Of a stretch of 64,000 bases of DNA, positions 10,062 to 22,000 are shown one piece after another; within the stretch, counting starts at the first letter, position 1, and each line of letters opens with the position of its first letter. The stretch is from Salvia splendens. Lineage: Eukaryota; Streptophyta; Magnoliopsida; Lamiales; Lamiaceae. The stretch covers positions 3,224,001 to 3,288,000 of the forward strand of contig NC_056048.1 of the NCBI RefSeq assembly GCF_004379255.2. Reading direction: 5' to 3'. The notes under the pieces are model-generated. The model searched no databases. It was not told the DNA's origin and was given only the letters and a program-made list of their open reading frames with translations. The translations under genes and the position numbers were made by a program.

Positions 10062-13000
10062 TGACTCGTGCTAATTTAGCAATCAATAGCGTCACCCGCA
10101 AGTGTACGGGATATGTAGCACGTGACAAGTTAAAATTATCAATCCTCGAAGACTAAATGCTGGAATGAATACTATGATGCAATGTCAAACACTATTTAGA
10201 CTAATGAATGGGGTTTTTGATTTTTGTTACCTAAAGACAATAATAAACTTAGTAATAAATACAATTAAGATCAAATAACCAAAGAAAGCAAATAAATAAA
10301 GATTTTCAAACAATATAGGAAAGGTAGGGATATGGATCTTTTGTTATGGATCACGGGTGTCACCTAGGGATTATGTTCATCTATTGGGTCTCATGCGTGG
10401 TTAGGAAGGTCGGGACGATTGGATAGACCCCCTCTCGGGTGCATCTAACACGTTGATTGGACTCTACTGTTGGAGTCTCCTCCCAACACTTCAAGTTCGA
10501 CTCCCTAATTCTACGGACCCAAGCCATCTCTCTAGCTCATGCATCTCTCGATCACATGTAACGCACGTAGCTGTTGTTTATTTAATAATCTAATCAAGCA
10601 TTTCTCAATGACAATAATTAGAACAAGATATATCAAATTGTTAGCTAAGCAATTGGATAATAAGAGCTCAATAACCAACAAAACCACACAAAGAGATAGA
10701 TAAACATAAATCAAGGTTCAACCCATGGATTCTATACAAACTTCACCAAATCCCTAAAGAAATCTAGCTACTCATGGTCAAAGACAAAACAAAAGGAAAT
10801 ACAAAGGAAATAAAAAAAAAACATAATAGAAAGATAATTAGAACTCCCTATAGGTGGGATTGATGGTGGGGAGTCTTCTCCTTCAATCTCTTGAGAGGAG
10901 AAGCTCCTTGGCCTTCAAATCCTCTTCATTCTCTTGTTTCAGCTCTTGACTTGGTAGTGTGGGAGTTCGGACTCAAATGTGTGAAGTCTCCTTTTAAATT
11001 CAGAGTGAAAATCAGCAAAATAAAGAGTCTGTGTAAAACGCCCAACCGGGCGATCCACAAATAACAAAACGCCCAACCGGGCGATCCACAAATAACAAAA
11101 CGCCCGACCGGATGTTCTCTCTGGAACCCACAATCTTTGCAAAACGCCCGACCGGGCGAATTCTCTGGAATCACCTTGTTCGCTCCGTTTTGCCCGTTTT
11201 AACCTGTTTTTACTTCAAAACTCCAACAAACTCATTACTTCATCTAATTGATGACTAAATGGGTGAAAACCTATAATAAACACCTTAATTTAACAAAAAC
11301 ATGGATTAATCACTGACAAACACGGATTTTGCATGTATTTAAGGGCTAGATTTGACTAATTTTAAATGTCAATCATGCAAATTATGTTCTTAAATTGCAT
11401 ATATTATACATTTGGTATTTTGAATGTGTTTGTTGATAAATGATAGAAAAAGATAGAAAAAAGATTCAAAAAGGCCAAGGTGTAGCAGCCTCTGTTCGAG
11501 CCCATTCTGCCAGCACGTTTGAAGTCCAATCAGTGCTTACTACATGTCATTCTCTTCGTCTTCAAAAGAGCTTCGCGTGGATACCTTAAACGTCTCAATC
11601 GGAGTTCTGTAGAGAAAGTTATTACAATTCTACGAACATTGCGCAATGCAGTCAAAGCTGACGGAAATTTAGGCGGAAATTCAAGAAAGAGAATAAATTA
11701 TTAAATTGTGAAACCAAATCTCTCTCATTTCTTGTAGGGCACGAAAATAACCAAGACTAACTTTTTTTCTATCCTATAAATAGTCCTAAACCTAATTCAT
11801 AATCCTCATCTCAGAGCCTCCAATCCTACTCCTTCTGTACACTTTCTTTCATTCCATATTCCATACATAATTCATCCATCTTCCATTGGAGCGGAGCTCT
11901 GCAGATCCAGGCAAGAAAAGACTGGAGATTGAAGATTCAACCTTGGGTTTTATCAATTTCTTTCATGTCTTATACTTTTATTTTTATTTTCACTACTTGT
12001 CTATGAGTAGTTAAACACCATTTGTAGATTTTTTGGTGAAAACTATTATTAATATGTTTTGATTTATTGAATTGAACATTTTTCTAGCTCTTGTGATTGT
12101 TTTGCTTGTTCTTGTGCTTTTATTGTTCTTTTGTCTGGCCAACTTTAGAACTATGTCCGTCTAACTAGATTAATCGAGAGATAGCTAATTTTATGTGGTA
12201 AAAGGAACGAGTACAACACATAGGTTTATCTGCACTCGAGAGAGGGGACCCTTTGTGAGGGCTTGAGTCTTAGAAACTTAAGGAGTTATAATCTAATCTA
12301 TTGGAAGGAGACTTTGATAGTTATAGTCTAATCTACTGGATAAGTGCACTCGAGAGAGGGCTTATCTGAAAATCGCGACTTTCCTAATAATCCTGGCGAC
12401 ACATAAAGGTAAAGGTTCCGTGAGATTAATCATCACTAGGTCGTAGTAGTTGGATCCTAAAACTCTACTTTCTTTAGCCTGCTTTGTATTATTTTGTTTT
12501 TATATTTGTTTATATTTATGTCTAGTTTATAAAACGAAAACTCAAAACTCCGTGTCTCTAGATAGTATATGACGCTTAGTATGTGATAGCCAGTTGCAAT
12601 CTTATTCCCTGTGTTCGATATCCCGGTACTGACCTTTAGTTATACTAGATCTACCCTGTAAACTTACAAGTATTTTTAGTGCTAATAAATAGTGCATCAA
12701 GTTTTTGGCTCCGTTGCTGGGGAATATTATTGCTTTAAGCTGATATTGTAGAACAGTTGATGATACTAATTTAGAGTATAATATTTTGTATAGTTTTATT
12801 TTGATTTTTTTATCTGTTTTACAAGGGTTGCTATTTGAGGAGAGCAAGAAGCACAACAATGGATTACCATCCGCTCCGGTACAAAAGGCATCCCAAAGGA
12901 AGTCCCGAGAATGGGGGCTAACTTATGAGCTTCAAAAGGCATCGGTATCTATTTTTTTATTTAATTTTGTTTTAGTTTAATGTGTTTTCTTAGTTTACTC

Positions 13001-13758
13001 ACGTCCCTACCGACTTTACAAACTTATTCTTAACTTAGTTTTGAATAAGTTTGGGGGGATGAAGTGGTGGACCGTGAGTTTAGTTGTTTTTTTCTTATTT
13101 TTATTAGTTTTATTTTATTTAATAAACCCGAGGTGAATCTTGTCATGAACATAACACAGAAAACTTAGAAATACTCATGTTTAGGGACATCAGATCGAGT
13201 TGCCTATGATAAAAATTTCGTTTATGTGTTGGTTGAGTTGACTTGATGCATTGATTTGAAGGTTTTGTAAAAAGGTGTATAATTAATGAATTGCTTGTTT
13301 ACCTTGAATCATGCTTATACCTTGTGAGACTTGAGCTATATTTTCTTTCTTGTGTGATTTATCTGCATTCATGTATTTGTTTCTAGAACTGGCTCCTAGT
13401 CTGCCTAAGTCTATATAGTGTTTAAATGATAAAAGAGGACGTTAGGTCATGCTTCTTAACTACTTTATATATCCAAATTTAGGACCTTATTCAAAATATT
13501 TTTCCCTAGCTAGCCACTTTGAGCATTTAAAGCCTTTTTCTTTGGAAGCTAAATAAAGAGGAATATCCATACGGTCTTTGGTGAATTTTAGTTTATATTT
13601 CTTGAAAAGAGTTGGAGAGATAAGGTAAAAAGAAAAGTAGTGTGCTTACTTGTGAAAAGTGCATAAACACATGTGGTTTGAATGAGATATTTAGTTGTGC
13701 ATAAAAGAAAAAAAAAAGAAAGATACCTTTAAAATCATCCTAAACTATGAGTTTGTCA
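10062..13758. mobile_element. Nested Athila-like retroelement remnant
   Basis: It interrupts the 5' LTR of the host element; tatat (10,057-10,061) and tatac (13,759-13,763) are a probable 5-bp duplication. 10,062-11,318 reads as an LTR on the minus strand (TG...CA, ending cacgagtca), containing three GC-rich repeats of a cgcccaaccgggcg motif at 11,035-11,160. About 11,320-12,699 is an LTR-like stretch on the plus strand with tataaata near 11,774. It is followed by ggctccgttgctgggga, a mutated tRNA-Asp-type primer site typical of Athila elements. A G-tract (13,051-13,057) and a long AT-rich tail follow. All coding capacity is lost. Confidence 0.55.
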
Positions 13759-13832
13759 TATACTCTTAAGTTCTCAATAAGTTTGAGTTCTTTATCTACC
13801 AGTTCAGTCATTCTATATGTTTCTGCGTCATT

Positions 13833-13846
13833 TGGTATCACGATCC
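13833..13846 (+). other. Primer-binding-like site
   Basis: tggtatcacgatcc directly after the LTR end gcgtca (13,830). It resembles the initiator-methionine tRNA primer site (TGGTATCAGAGC), with changes. Confidence 0.5.
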
Positions 13847-13859
13847 AGGTTGATTATCA

Positions 13860-14698
13860 ATGGCTGAACGTAGACATGGCGGCAGACGTGGCGATGCTCG
13901 TAGCGGCGGTCGTGGTGGGGGATGTGGATATCTCCCAAACGAAGAGGCTGTATGACAGCGTGATCTGCGCGACATCGAGAACGATGATCTGAGACAACAG
14001 TTCTAGACCTCTAGCGCGACATCGAGAACGGTGATCTGCGACAACAGGTTCGAGACCTACAGCGACGATTGGCGCGACTGGAGAAGCGTCAGGGGAAATC
14101 CAACCCGATGAGGTCTATGGCGCCGGAGCGTCGTTCGATGGACGATCCATTATTCAGCGACGTCTTCACATCATATGATGCGGATGAACCGTCGAAAAAT
14201 AGTAATAGCAATATATTTTCGATGCCGACGTATGATACGCCTGTATACGACGAGGATATATTCTATGAGCTCCCCGAACCATCGAAGAATAGTAACAGCA
14301 ATATATTGTCGTTACCGGTATATAATAAGCCCGTATACGACGAGGATATATTTTATGAGCTCCCTGGAATGATGAGCAAATCTTCGCCTCCTTTCGTGAA
14401 ATTTGACGACGCTGTCGAAGACGAGGGCGGTGCCATCCATAATGATGAGGAGTACGACGAGGTTGAAGGGGGAAAACCACCTCCTTCAGTTCATGGCTGG
14501 GAATTTGTTGACTTAGGAACTTTGAAGACTTTAGGAGCAATCCAGCATCTGATTCAATTAATAAGCACCAGTGCCACTCTATCGACAAATGGGCTGGAGT
14601 TAGTGAGGCCAGAGGAGACTATCCATTTAGCAGCCACAAGCTCACTTTTCAGTTCTATGATGAATCTGCAGCTCGTGACCGAAAACTTGATGGATTAA
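13860..14698 (+). pseudogene. Broken gag-like ORF of the composite LTR element
   Basis: An Arg/Gly-rich start at 13,860 (MAERRHGGRRGDARSGGRGG) runs into a stop at about 13,953. The stretch to 14,068 is interrupted by further stops, and an open frame continues 14,069-14,698 (209 residues). That ORF has a basic start, two copies of an internal repeat (PSKNSNSNI...YDEDIFYELP, about residues 40-69 and 71-100) and an acidic middle. The Arg/Gly-rich beginning and a Leu/Arg/Gln heptad resemble gag N-termini of Ty3/gypsy elements. No capsid core or zinc knuckle is visible. Non-functional in trans-independent terms. Confidence 0.5.
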
Positions 14699-14837
14699 TA
14701 CATAAGGCTGTACTAAAACTTTGGAGACCAGATCCCAGTGAATTAACTAGCATGATGACTGTTGTAGTGGGAGAAATTTTGAATGAGTTAGGATGATATT
14801 TCAATAAAGCAGACTCAAGGAAGGACGAGTCTTTTTC

Positions 14838-14850
14838 AAGAAGGGGAGTA
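14838..14850 (+). other. Polypurine tract of composite LTR element
   Basis: aagaaggggagta immediately before the 3' LTR start tgatgcag at 14,851, the expected place for plus-strand priming. Confidence 0.55.
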
Positions 14851-15465
14851 TGATGCAGTATTGGAAAAGTTATATTTTTGATTTTATTTATTTCCTGGTT
14901 AATATAATTAGTAGATGGAAAAATATTAGAGGTAATTGTTTTTCCTTCTACAAATTAGGTTTTCCTACTTTACTTATTTTCCTTTTAGTTATTTTCCTTC
15001 TAGTTTTATTTTCCATAAGTTTAGGTTTTTCATTTACCTATATAAAGGTCTCATTGTTAAACTAAAAAGACGGACTTTTGAATATTAATTTTACATTGAG
15101 TTTTATACCCTTAAGTTCTCAATAAGTTTGAGTTCTTTATCTACCAGTTCAGTCATTCTATACGCAGAAACGTATAGAATGACTGAACTGGTAGATAAAG
15201 AACTCAAACTTATTGAGAACTTGTATAAAACTCAATGAAAAATTAATATTCAAAAGTCTGTCTTTTTAGTTCAACAATGTGATCTTTATATAGGCAAAGG
15301 GAAATCCTAAACTTATGGAAAATAAAACTAGAAGGAAAATAACTAAAAGGAAAATAAGCAAAGTAGGAAAACCTAATTTGTAGAAGAAAAAACAATTACT
15401 ACTAATATTTTTCCATCTACTAATTATATTAACTAGGAAATAAATGTAACTTTTCCACTTCATCG
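14851..15465. repeat. Inverted LTR dimer (about 300-bp arms)
   Basis: 14,851-15,162 is the 3' LTR; 15,163-15,465 is nearly its reverse complement, so the two LTRs lie tail to tail with a centre near cattctatacgcagaaacg. The last ~13 bp of the first copy and first ~3 bp of the second are missing at the junction. Both arms encode the same chance ORF. Confidence 0.8.
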
Positions 15466-15513
15466 CTACTTTTTGCCATTAATTTACTATTCATATTAAC
15501 TAGGAAATAAATA

Positions 15514-15763
15514 CTCCCTCCGTCCCCGAATAAGAGTCGCTAATTTCCTTTTTGGGCCGTCCCCCATTAAGAGTCACTCTTCATTTTTACCATAAATGGT
15601 AGTAGGTCCCACATTCCACTAACTCACTCCACTCACATTTTATTATAAAATCAATATAAAAAGTGGGTCTCACATTCCACTAACTTTTTCAACCAACTTT
15701 TCTTTACATTTCTTAAAACTCGTGCCCGGTCAAACATAGACTCCTATTAGGGGACGGAGGGAG
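15514..15763. mobile_element. Stowaway MITE
   Basis: 250 bp, ends ctccctccgtcccc and ggggacggagggag, flanked by TA. It lies in a locally duplicated stretch: acttttccacttcatcgc occurs at about 15,449 and 15,768. Confidence 0.9.
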
Positions 15764-15765
15764 TA

Positions 15766-16237
15766 TAACTTTTCCACTTCATCGCTACTTTTTGCCATTA
15801 ATTTACTATTCGCACTAGCAGTAGAATACCTACTTTTTGCCATTAATTTACTATTCGCACTAGTAGTAGAATATCTATAATGGGAAGAGTACACATGAGT
15901 CACATGACTATAAGAAACATTCAAGAATTTATTCCTGTAACCTTATTTATTTCCACTGGCGGGTGTAGGGCAGAATGTTTGGTATGTAGTATAATGTGAA
16001 GAGTACACATGAATAATCACAATTAATGTACATGTCATTTCATATGACTATCAACAGTGTAAGAAGCATCCAAGAATTAATGTTGTTAGAAATTTATAGG
16101 TTTCTATCCTAAAACGAACTAGTTATGGAAGGAGTGCCTCATGAGCCTTATATAGGGTGGTTTTAGTCCTCTCTTTCCACCAATGTGAGATATTATAACA
16201 TTCCTCTTTTAAATATCTTAGGTTGAAGCTTGCCGGG
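15766..16237. other. Spacer upstream of Tat-1
   Basis: No gene is seen. It holds tandem copies of tactttttgccattaattt (15,787 and 15,832) and is duplicated at 34,070-34,294 and 37,824-37,985. The final ccggg (16,233-16,237) is the left target duplication of Tat-1. Confidence 0.6.
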
Positions 16238-16834
16238 TGATGGGGTACGAACTAAACCCTAATGGCAAGCCCAATAACAGTGACGGCCCATCAGCCCAGA
16301 GCCCAAGAAAGAGTATCTGTTCGGCACCAAAGAGTTCGGCACGACCAAAGAGTTCGGACTCAGCCTACAGCTCGGTAAAAGCCGACCAGTCAAGCTCTCC
16401 TCTCAGATCGGCAAGAGCTGATCGGTAAAGTCCAGCAGTTCGGTCTCAGCATTCGACCGAACTAGGAGTTAGTGGACTCATGAAAGGCCTCCACGACCTC
16501 CACTATACCCACGATCTATTTAGTGGTACGAAGCAGTTATTGAGCAGTTATTGCTCACCCACGATCTTGTTAGTGGGGCTGCAAACTACGATCCTAGTTC
16601 AATGTATAAATAGGACTTAGATCAGATAGACAGGGTTAAGCTCTCTAGAGATAAAATATCATATAGCAAGTCTGTGTTGTAAGCTGTAATCCCAGATCAA
16701 GCAATACAATCTTGCCCTCCCTTCTTCCCGTGGACGTAGATTTACTTCAGTAAATCGAACCACGTAAATTCATTGCGTCGTAGTCTTTATTCTCTACCAG
16801 CATTTACTAACATCAAAAATTCGCGGATTCATCA
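16238..16834 (+). repeat. Tat-1 5' LTR
   Basis: 597 bp, tgatggggta...ggattcatca. TATAAATA at 16,605-16,612 is the likely promoter. It is related to the Tat-2 LTR, sharing the attcgcggattcatca end and blocks of CCGAAC-rich sequence. Confidence 0.95.
16605..16612 (+). promoter_or_regulatory. Tat-1 LTR TATA box
   Basis: TATAAATA in the 5' LTR, with ggacttag downstream; the same motif sits in the 3' LTR at about 27,028-27,035. Confidence 0.65.
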
Positions 16835-16835
16835 C

Positions 16836-16852
16836 TGGCGCCGTCTGTGGGA
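16836..16852 (+). other. Tat-1 primer-binding site
   Basis: tggcgccgtctgtggga one base after the 5' LTR. The TGGCGCC start complements a tRNA 3' end. The same sequence serves Tat-2. The tRNA is not assigned here. Confidence 0.75.
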
Positions 16853-16910
16853 AACAGAGAACAAAATTTGTGATAAAGCGAATTTTTGATCCATTTTTTC
16901 CACCCAAAAA

Positions 16911-18995
16911 ATGCATACCAGATCGCAGAGTACCCGTATTCCTGCCCGTGAGAACCAGGAGGAAGCCAATCCATCCCATAGGTCTGGAAAACAGCCTAGG
17001 GATAAATCCACCACCAGTTCTCATGGCGAAGGAACAAGCCGCTCCAAAAATCGTCCCACTGAGTCTTCCCAGCAGCCCGATTTGAATGAGGCTGTCAAGC
17101 AGTTTTTGGCGGCGAAGCAGGAGGAATTCTTAACCTTCCTGCAAAAAAGCCAAAAGCAGCCGGAGACGAAAACGGCGGATTCTCCTTCTCCCTCCGCACA
17201 AGAAAGTCACTACCGCAGTAGTGTCGCATCTCCCAGGAGAAAGAATCCCCGTCCCCAACATGTTCCAGTTCCTCCTCGGTACCGGAATCACAGGAGAACT
17301 CAATCTCCTCCATACCGACGAGATATCGGATTCGCCGTGTACGGAGCACTGAAGACTCCGTTCTCGGACGACATCACCCGAACTCCCCTACCACAGAACT
17401 ACCGAACTCCGTCGATGACTTACGACGGGCTCGTGGACCCTCACGATTTCTTGGGGCGCTATCAATATAACATGGCGAACCAGGGTCTCAACGAGGTCCA
17501 CATGTGCAAGCTGTTTCCCGAGCTGCTCATCGGGAACGCGAGAAGGTGGTTCGATAGCCTCCCCCAGGGCAGCATCAGATCTTACCGAGATCTAATGGAT
17601 GCCTTCCACAGGAGGTTCTTTCAGAAAGCGGAAGCCCGAATCACTTCGGCTCAGCTGCTTTCCATTCGTCAAGGTCGCGACGAAAAAATCAGCGACTTTA
17701 TGACAAGATTCCACAAGGAATGCCTGCAAGTAGACGATCTCAACGATCTGCTTGTCATCTCGGCATTCCAAAATGGAATCCTGCCCGGAGCTCTCTACAG
17801 GAAGCTCGTTGAGTGCGGTCCGCAGACAGCTCAGGAAATGTGGGACATTGCGGACCAATACTCCCGGGCCGATGAGGCAGACCGTCGCAAACGGTCGTTA
17901 GACAGCTCATCGACCCGAGGAGACAGAAGGAAGCCCGATCATAGCTATCAGGGGCATCCTCGCCGGACTCCATTTGAAAGAATTCAAAGGGCTCCGGTGC
18001 AAGACAGATTGGGACCCCGTCTCAATCCCGAGAAGCCGCCCGCTCAGTTCGTACCGCTGAACAAGCCGAGAGCGGAAATTTTCGAACTGCACTCTGACCT
18101 ATTCGAAAAGCCAAAGCGGATGACGAAATCAGCCGCGCGCCGACCACAGGATAGCTACTGCTCCTACCATCAAGACCACGGTCACGATACTGAGGAGTGC
18201 AGAAACTTGGCTGCAGGTATCGATGTTCTTGTGAAGGCAGGGACATTGAAAAAATACCAAAGCAAGCAGCCAAAGAAGAATAAGAAGCAGAGTGGTGCGA
18301 ACTGCGCTCCTCAGGATCCGAAAAGGCAGCCGGATCCCGAAGACGAGGACGAGCCGCAATATGATGGAGTAATCCAGACTATTGACGCTCTCCCTGCCGG
18401 GAAGACCAAGTCGTCCCTAAAGTCAGAGCGCAGAGGCTCCAATCGAGAGGAGCCAACGCATAAAAGGCTGAAGCAGGACGAAGTGATTACGTTCTCGGAT
18501 GCTGATCCCGTCCCGGCCATCTCTCCTCACCAAGACGCCATTGTCATCCAAGCCGGAGTGGCAAACAAACTGATCCACAGGGTGTTTGTGGATACAGGAG
18601 CGTCGGTTAGCATTCTTTTTAAAGAGTGCTTTGACAAACTAGAAGTGGACCCAGCTCGGCTAAGTCCGGCTCCGCTTCCCCTGAAGAGCTTCGCCCAGGA
18701 GGACACCCGCCCTGAAGGTATTATCAGCCTTCCGATCACGGTGGGGAAAGCGCCTACTAGCTCCAGTACGATGATTGAGTTTTTCGTGGTGAAAGCTCGG
18801 TCCCCGTACAACATCATCCTGGGAAGAGACTGGCTCAACACAGTTCGGGCCGTTTGCTCCACTTATCACCTCACCATCAAGATCCCTACTAAAGGAGGGA
18901 TAGCGGTCATCCGAGGTGACCAAAAGAGAGCAAAGGAATGTCTGCAAATTGCGCTTAGAAGTGCCGAGCAGTCAGATCGGCACCACCAAGCATAG
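16911..18995 (+). CDS. gag: Tat-1 Gag-protease
   Basis: Structural capsid precursor with protease, 694 residues. The N-terminal ~140 residues are Ser/Arg/Pro-rich. The retrotransposon gag domain starts near residue 170 (YDGLVDPHDF) and runs to about 290. A zinc-binding variant (YCSYHQDHGHDTEEC) is near residue 415, and the aspartic protease active site is VDTGAS near 560. The frame ends with TAG at 18,993-18,995, and the pol frame continues in the same register directly after it. Tat-2 carries a 693-residue equivalent. The element appears intact, so the protein could be made. Confidence 0.93.
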   Translation: MHTRSQSTRIPARENQEEANPSHRSGKQPRDKSTTSSHGEGTSRSKNRPTESSQQPDLNEAVKQFLAAKQEEFLTFLQKSQKQPETKTADSPSPSAQESHYRSSVASPRRKNPRPQHVPVPPRYRNHRRTQSPPYRRDIGFAVYGALKTPFSDDITRTPLPQNYRTPSMTYDGLVDPHDFLGRYQYNMANQGLNEVHMCKLFPELLIGNARRWFDSLPQGSIRSYRDLMDAFHRRFFQKAEARITSAQLLSIRQGRDEKISDFMTRFHKECLQVDDLNDLLVISAFQNGILPGALYRKLVECGPQTAQEMWDIADQYSRADEADRRKRSLDSSSTRGDRRKPDHSYQGHPRRTPFERIQRAPVQDRLGPRLNPEKPPAQFVPLNKPRAEIFELHSDLFEKPKRMTKSAARRPQDSYCSYHQDHGHDTEECRNLAAGIDVLVKAGTLKKYQSKQPKKNKKQSGANCAPQDPKRQPDPEDEDEPQYDGVIQTIDALPAGKTKSSLKSERRGSNREEPTHKRLKQDEVITFSDADPVPAISPHQDAIVIQAGVANKLIHRVFVDTGASVSILFKECFDKLEVDPARLSPAPLPLKSFAQEDTRPEGIISLPITVGKAPTSSSTMIEFFVVKARSPYNIILGRDWLNTVRAVCSTYHLTIKIPTKGGIAVIRGDQKRAKECLQIALRSAEQSDRHHQA

Positions 18996-19001
18996 CAATC
19001 A
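18993..19001 (+). promoter_or_regulatory. Candidate amber readthrough site between gag and pol
   Basis: TAG CAA TCA, matching the UAG-CAR-YYA context that supports stop readthrough in tobamovirus-type plant viruses. No other stop separates gag-protease from pol, which are in one frame. Tat-2 has the identical nonamer (45,390-45,382, minus strand). Confidence 0.6.
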
Positions 19002-19022
19002 CAGCAGCCGGAGTCAGAGGCG

Positions 19023-22000
19023 ATGACCGAAGTCATACCGGAGCCGAACTCGATGACAGTTCAGCTGTACGAAGACGATCCATCCAGAACGGTTAAGATC
19101 GGCTTCGCGGGAACGCCCCTACTTCGGGAAAAAACCATCCAGCTCCTCAAGGAGTATAAAGACGTCTTTGCATGGTCTCCGTTGGACATGACCGGAGTGC
19201 CCCCCGAGGTAATCACTCATCGGTTAAATATTGATCCTTCAGTCCGGCCGATAAAACAGAAGCAAAGACTCTTTGCGGCAGAACGAAGTCAAGTCATCCA
19301 TGACGAAGTCCGTCAATTATTGAAGGCGGATGTGTTATTCGAAGTGAAGTATCCTTCGTGGGTGGCCAATCCTGTCATGATCAAGAAAAAGGAAGGAGGA
19401 TGGCGGATGTGCATAGATTTCACCGATCTAAATAAGCACTGTCCCAAAGATTGCTATCCCCTTCCGAACATAGATAAAAAAGTAGAAGCTTTGATAGGCT
19501 TTGAAATTTTTTGTTTTCTTGATCTGTACAAAGGATACCATCAAGTTTTAATGGATGAGATTGACGCTTCAAAAACGGCCTTCATTACTGATTTCGGCAT
19601 TTTCGCTTATAAAAAGATGCCATTCGGTTTAAAGAATGCCGGAGCCACTTATCAAAGGATGGTAGACAAGCTTTTTCGGCACCTGATTGGAAAGGAGGTC
19701 GAAGTGTATGTTGACGATATAGTCGTCAAAAGCAAAAGCACTTCGGAGTACGAGCACAACCTCAAGTCCACTCTCAACGTGCTCAAGAAAGCCAACCTCA
19801 AACTTAATCCCCAAAAGTGTACCTTTTTGGTAGATTCGGGAAAGTTTCTGGGTTGTTGGGTTTCAAAGGACGGACTCAAGGCAAACCCCTCAAAAGTTCA
19901 AGTTGTTCAAAACATGGCGATGCCGAAGTCCATACATGACGTGCAAAGGCTAACCGGATGTCTAGCCGCACTGAATCGATTCCTTTCTCAAGCAGCCGAA
20001 AAGCAACTGCCGTTCTTCACGGTGTTGAAAAAGGCACCAAAGTTCGAGTGGGGAGCCGAGCAGAAAAAGGCCTTTGACGAGCTCAAAAGTTATCTAGCCG
20101 AGCTTCCTATTCTCTCTGCTCCAACCGAAGCCGAAGTAATATTCTTATACTTAGCGGCATCGGATCAAACCATCAGCGCGGTGCTTGTACGAGAAGAAGG
20201 CCTAAAGCAGCTTCCCATCTACTTTACAAGCCGAGCATTAAGAGGTCCAGAAACCAGGTATCAACCTCTGGAAAAGATTGCTCTGGCATTAGTAAATGCA
20301 GCAAGGAGACTGCGGCCATACTTCTATGCTCACAAGGTATGCGTCTTAACTGATCTGCCACTTCGGCAAGTGTTGACCAAACCAGAAGCATCAGGCAGAA
20401 TCGCCAAGTGGGCTATAGAGTTGGGAGAGCACACAATTGAATATCTACCTCGGAAAGCCATCAAGGGACAAGCCTTGGCAGATTTTCTTGCAGAAGCGAA
20501 GTTCGATCAAGCAATTCCTGTTATTGCCGAACAGAAGAATTCTGCCAGTGCCGAACTAGCACAGCCCTTGGAATCCGAAGTAGAGCCGCCGGACTGCTGG
20601 AGCGGATTCGTAGATGGAGCTTCGAACAAGATGGGAAGTGGAGCTGGTATTTTACTTGTCGCTCCCGACGGACACGAGGTAGCCTACTCACTTCGGTTCC
20701 TATTCCCCACTACTAATAATGAAGCCGAGTACGAAGCCCTCCTGGCCGGACTCCAGTTAGCGCAAAGTCTGCTCGTCAAATCTCTCAAAGTCCATTGTGA
20801 TTCACAAGTCATAGTAAATCACATGTTGGGCACAAGTGAAGCCCGTGACGAGAGAATGAAGAAGTATTTGGACAAAGCGCAAAGCATCAGCCGAAGTTTC
20901 TCCTATTTTCGGATAATCCGCATTCCCAGAGCGGAAAATAGCCGAGCAGATACCTTAAGTAAGTTGGCCTCAGATCCGAGCTCAAAGGCGGAAGAATTAA
21001 TGCATCGAAGCATTGATGAAGCCGAGGTACACTCAGTATCCAGCTCGCCGAACTGGATGACGCCGATCTTGCAGTATCTGGATCAAGGACAATTGCCCGA
21101 GGATAAGAGAGAAGCTCGGAAGATCACGTGCCGAGCACTTCGGTACGAACTTCATGAAGGAGTCCTCTTTAGAAAGTCTTACCTCCAGCCGTTATTGCGG
21201 TGCGTAGGACCAGAAGAGACGGACTACATCCTCAGAGAAGTTCATGAAGGATCGTGCGGTAGCCACATCGGAGCCAGAGCTTTAGCTAAAAAAGTTCTGA
21301 GATGGGGATATTATTGGCCAACCATGGTACAAGAGGCAGTGCAGCTCGTCAAGAAATGTACGAAGTGCCAAATTCATGCAAATGTCCCAAGGATGCCGCA
21401 GACCGATCTATACACTATGCAAAGCCCTTGGCCTTTCATGCAATGGGGCATAGACATAGTGGGACCACTTCCTCAAGCTCCTCGGCAAATGAAATTCCTT
21501 ATCGTTGCCGTGGACTACTTCACGAAGTGGGTGGAGGCTGAACCATTAGCTACGATAACGAGCTCAAAGGCATTGGACTTCGTCTGGAAGAACATAGTGT
21601 GCCGATTTGGCATACCCCACATCCTCATCTCGGATAATGGGACTCAGTTCACCGACAAGACGTTCAAGAATTGGTGCCAAGAGCTGAACATTCAACAGCG
21701 GTTCACTTCGGTTTCCCATCCCCAAGCAAACGGACAAACGGAAGTAACGAACCGGATTCTGGTGAAAGGGTTAAAAGCTCGGTTAGAACAAGCCAAAGGA
21801 CAATGGGTAGAAAATCTCCCTCAAGTCCTATGGTCCTACCGAACTACGCCCAAAACCTCCAACGGTGAAACTCCGTATAGTCTGGTGTACGGCACTGAAG
21901 CCGTAATTCCGGTGGAGATCGGCGTACCCAGTCCCCGAACTCTAAATTTCTCCTCAGAAATGAATGACGACGGACTGAGAGCAGAACTAGATCTCGCCGA

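Larger units (their letters stand above)
9804..15465 (+). mobile_element. Composite non-autonomous LTR retrotransposon
   Basis: The element splits a spacer that is continuous at 34,050-34,110: ctatt (9799-9803) on the left and ctact (15,466-15,470) on the right are the likely 5-bp duplication with one change. The 5' LTR is 9804-10061 plus 13,759-13,830, split by a nested insertion. A primer-binding-like tggtatcacgatcc follows (initiator-Met tRNA type), then a short decayed gag-like region, a purine tract, and a 3' LTR from 14,851. No protease, RT or integrase is present. The right end is an inverted LTR pair. Confidence 0.7.

Noticed and set aside
11030..11165. Short CGCCCRACCGGGCG repeats considered as a CRISPR-like array
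   Set aside because: Only three to four irregular units in a plant LTR; no regular spacers.
14166..14588. 140-residue minus-strand ORF
   Set aside because: Shadow of the gag-like ORF on the plus strand; no family features.
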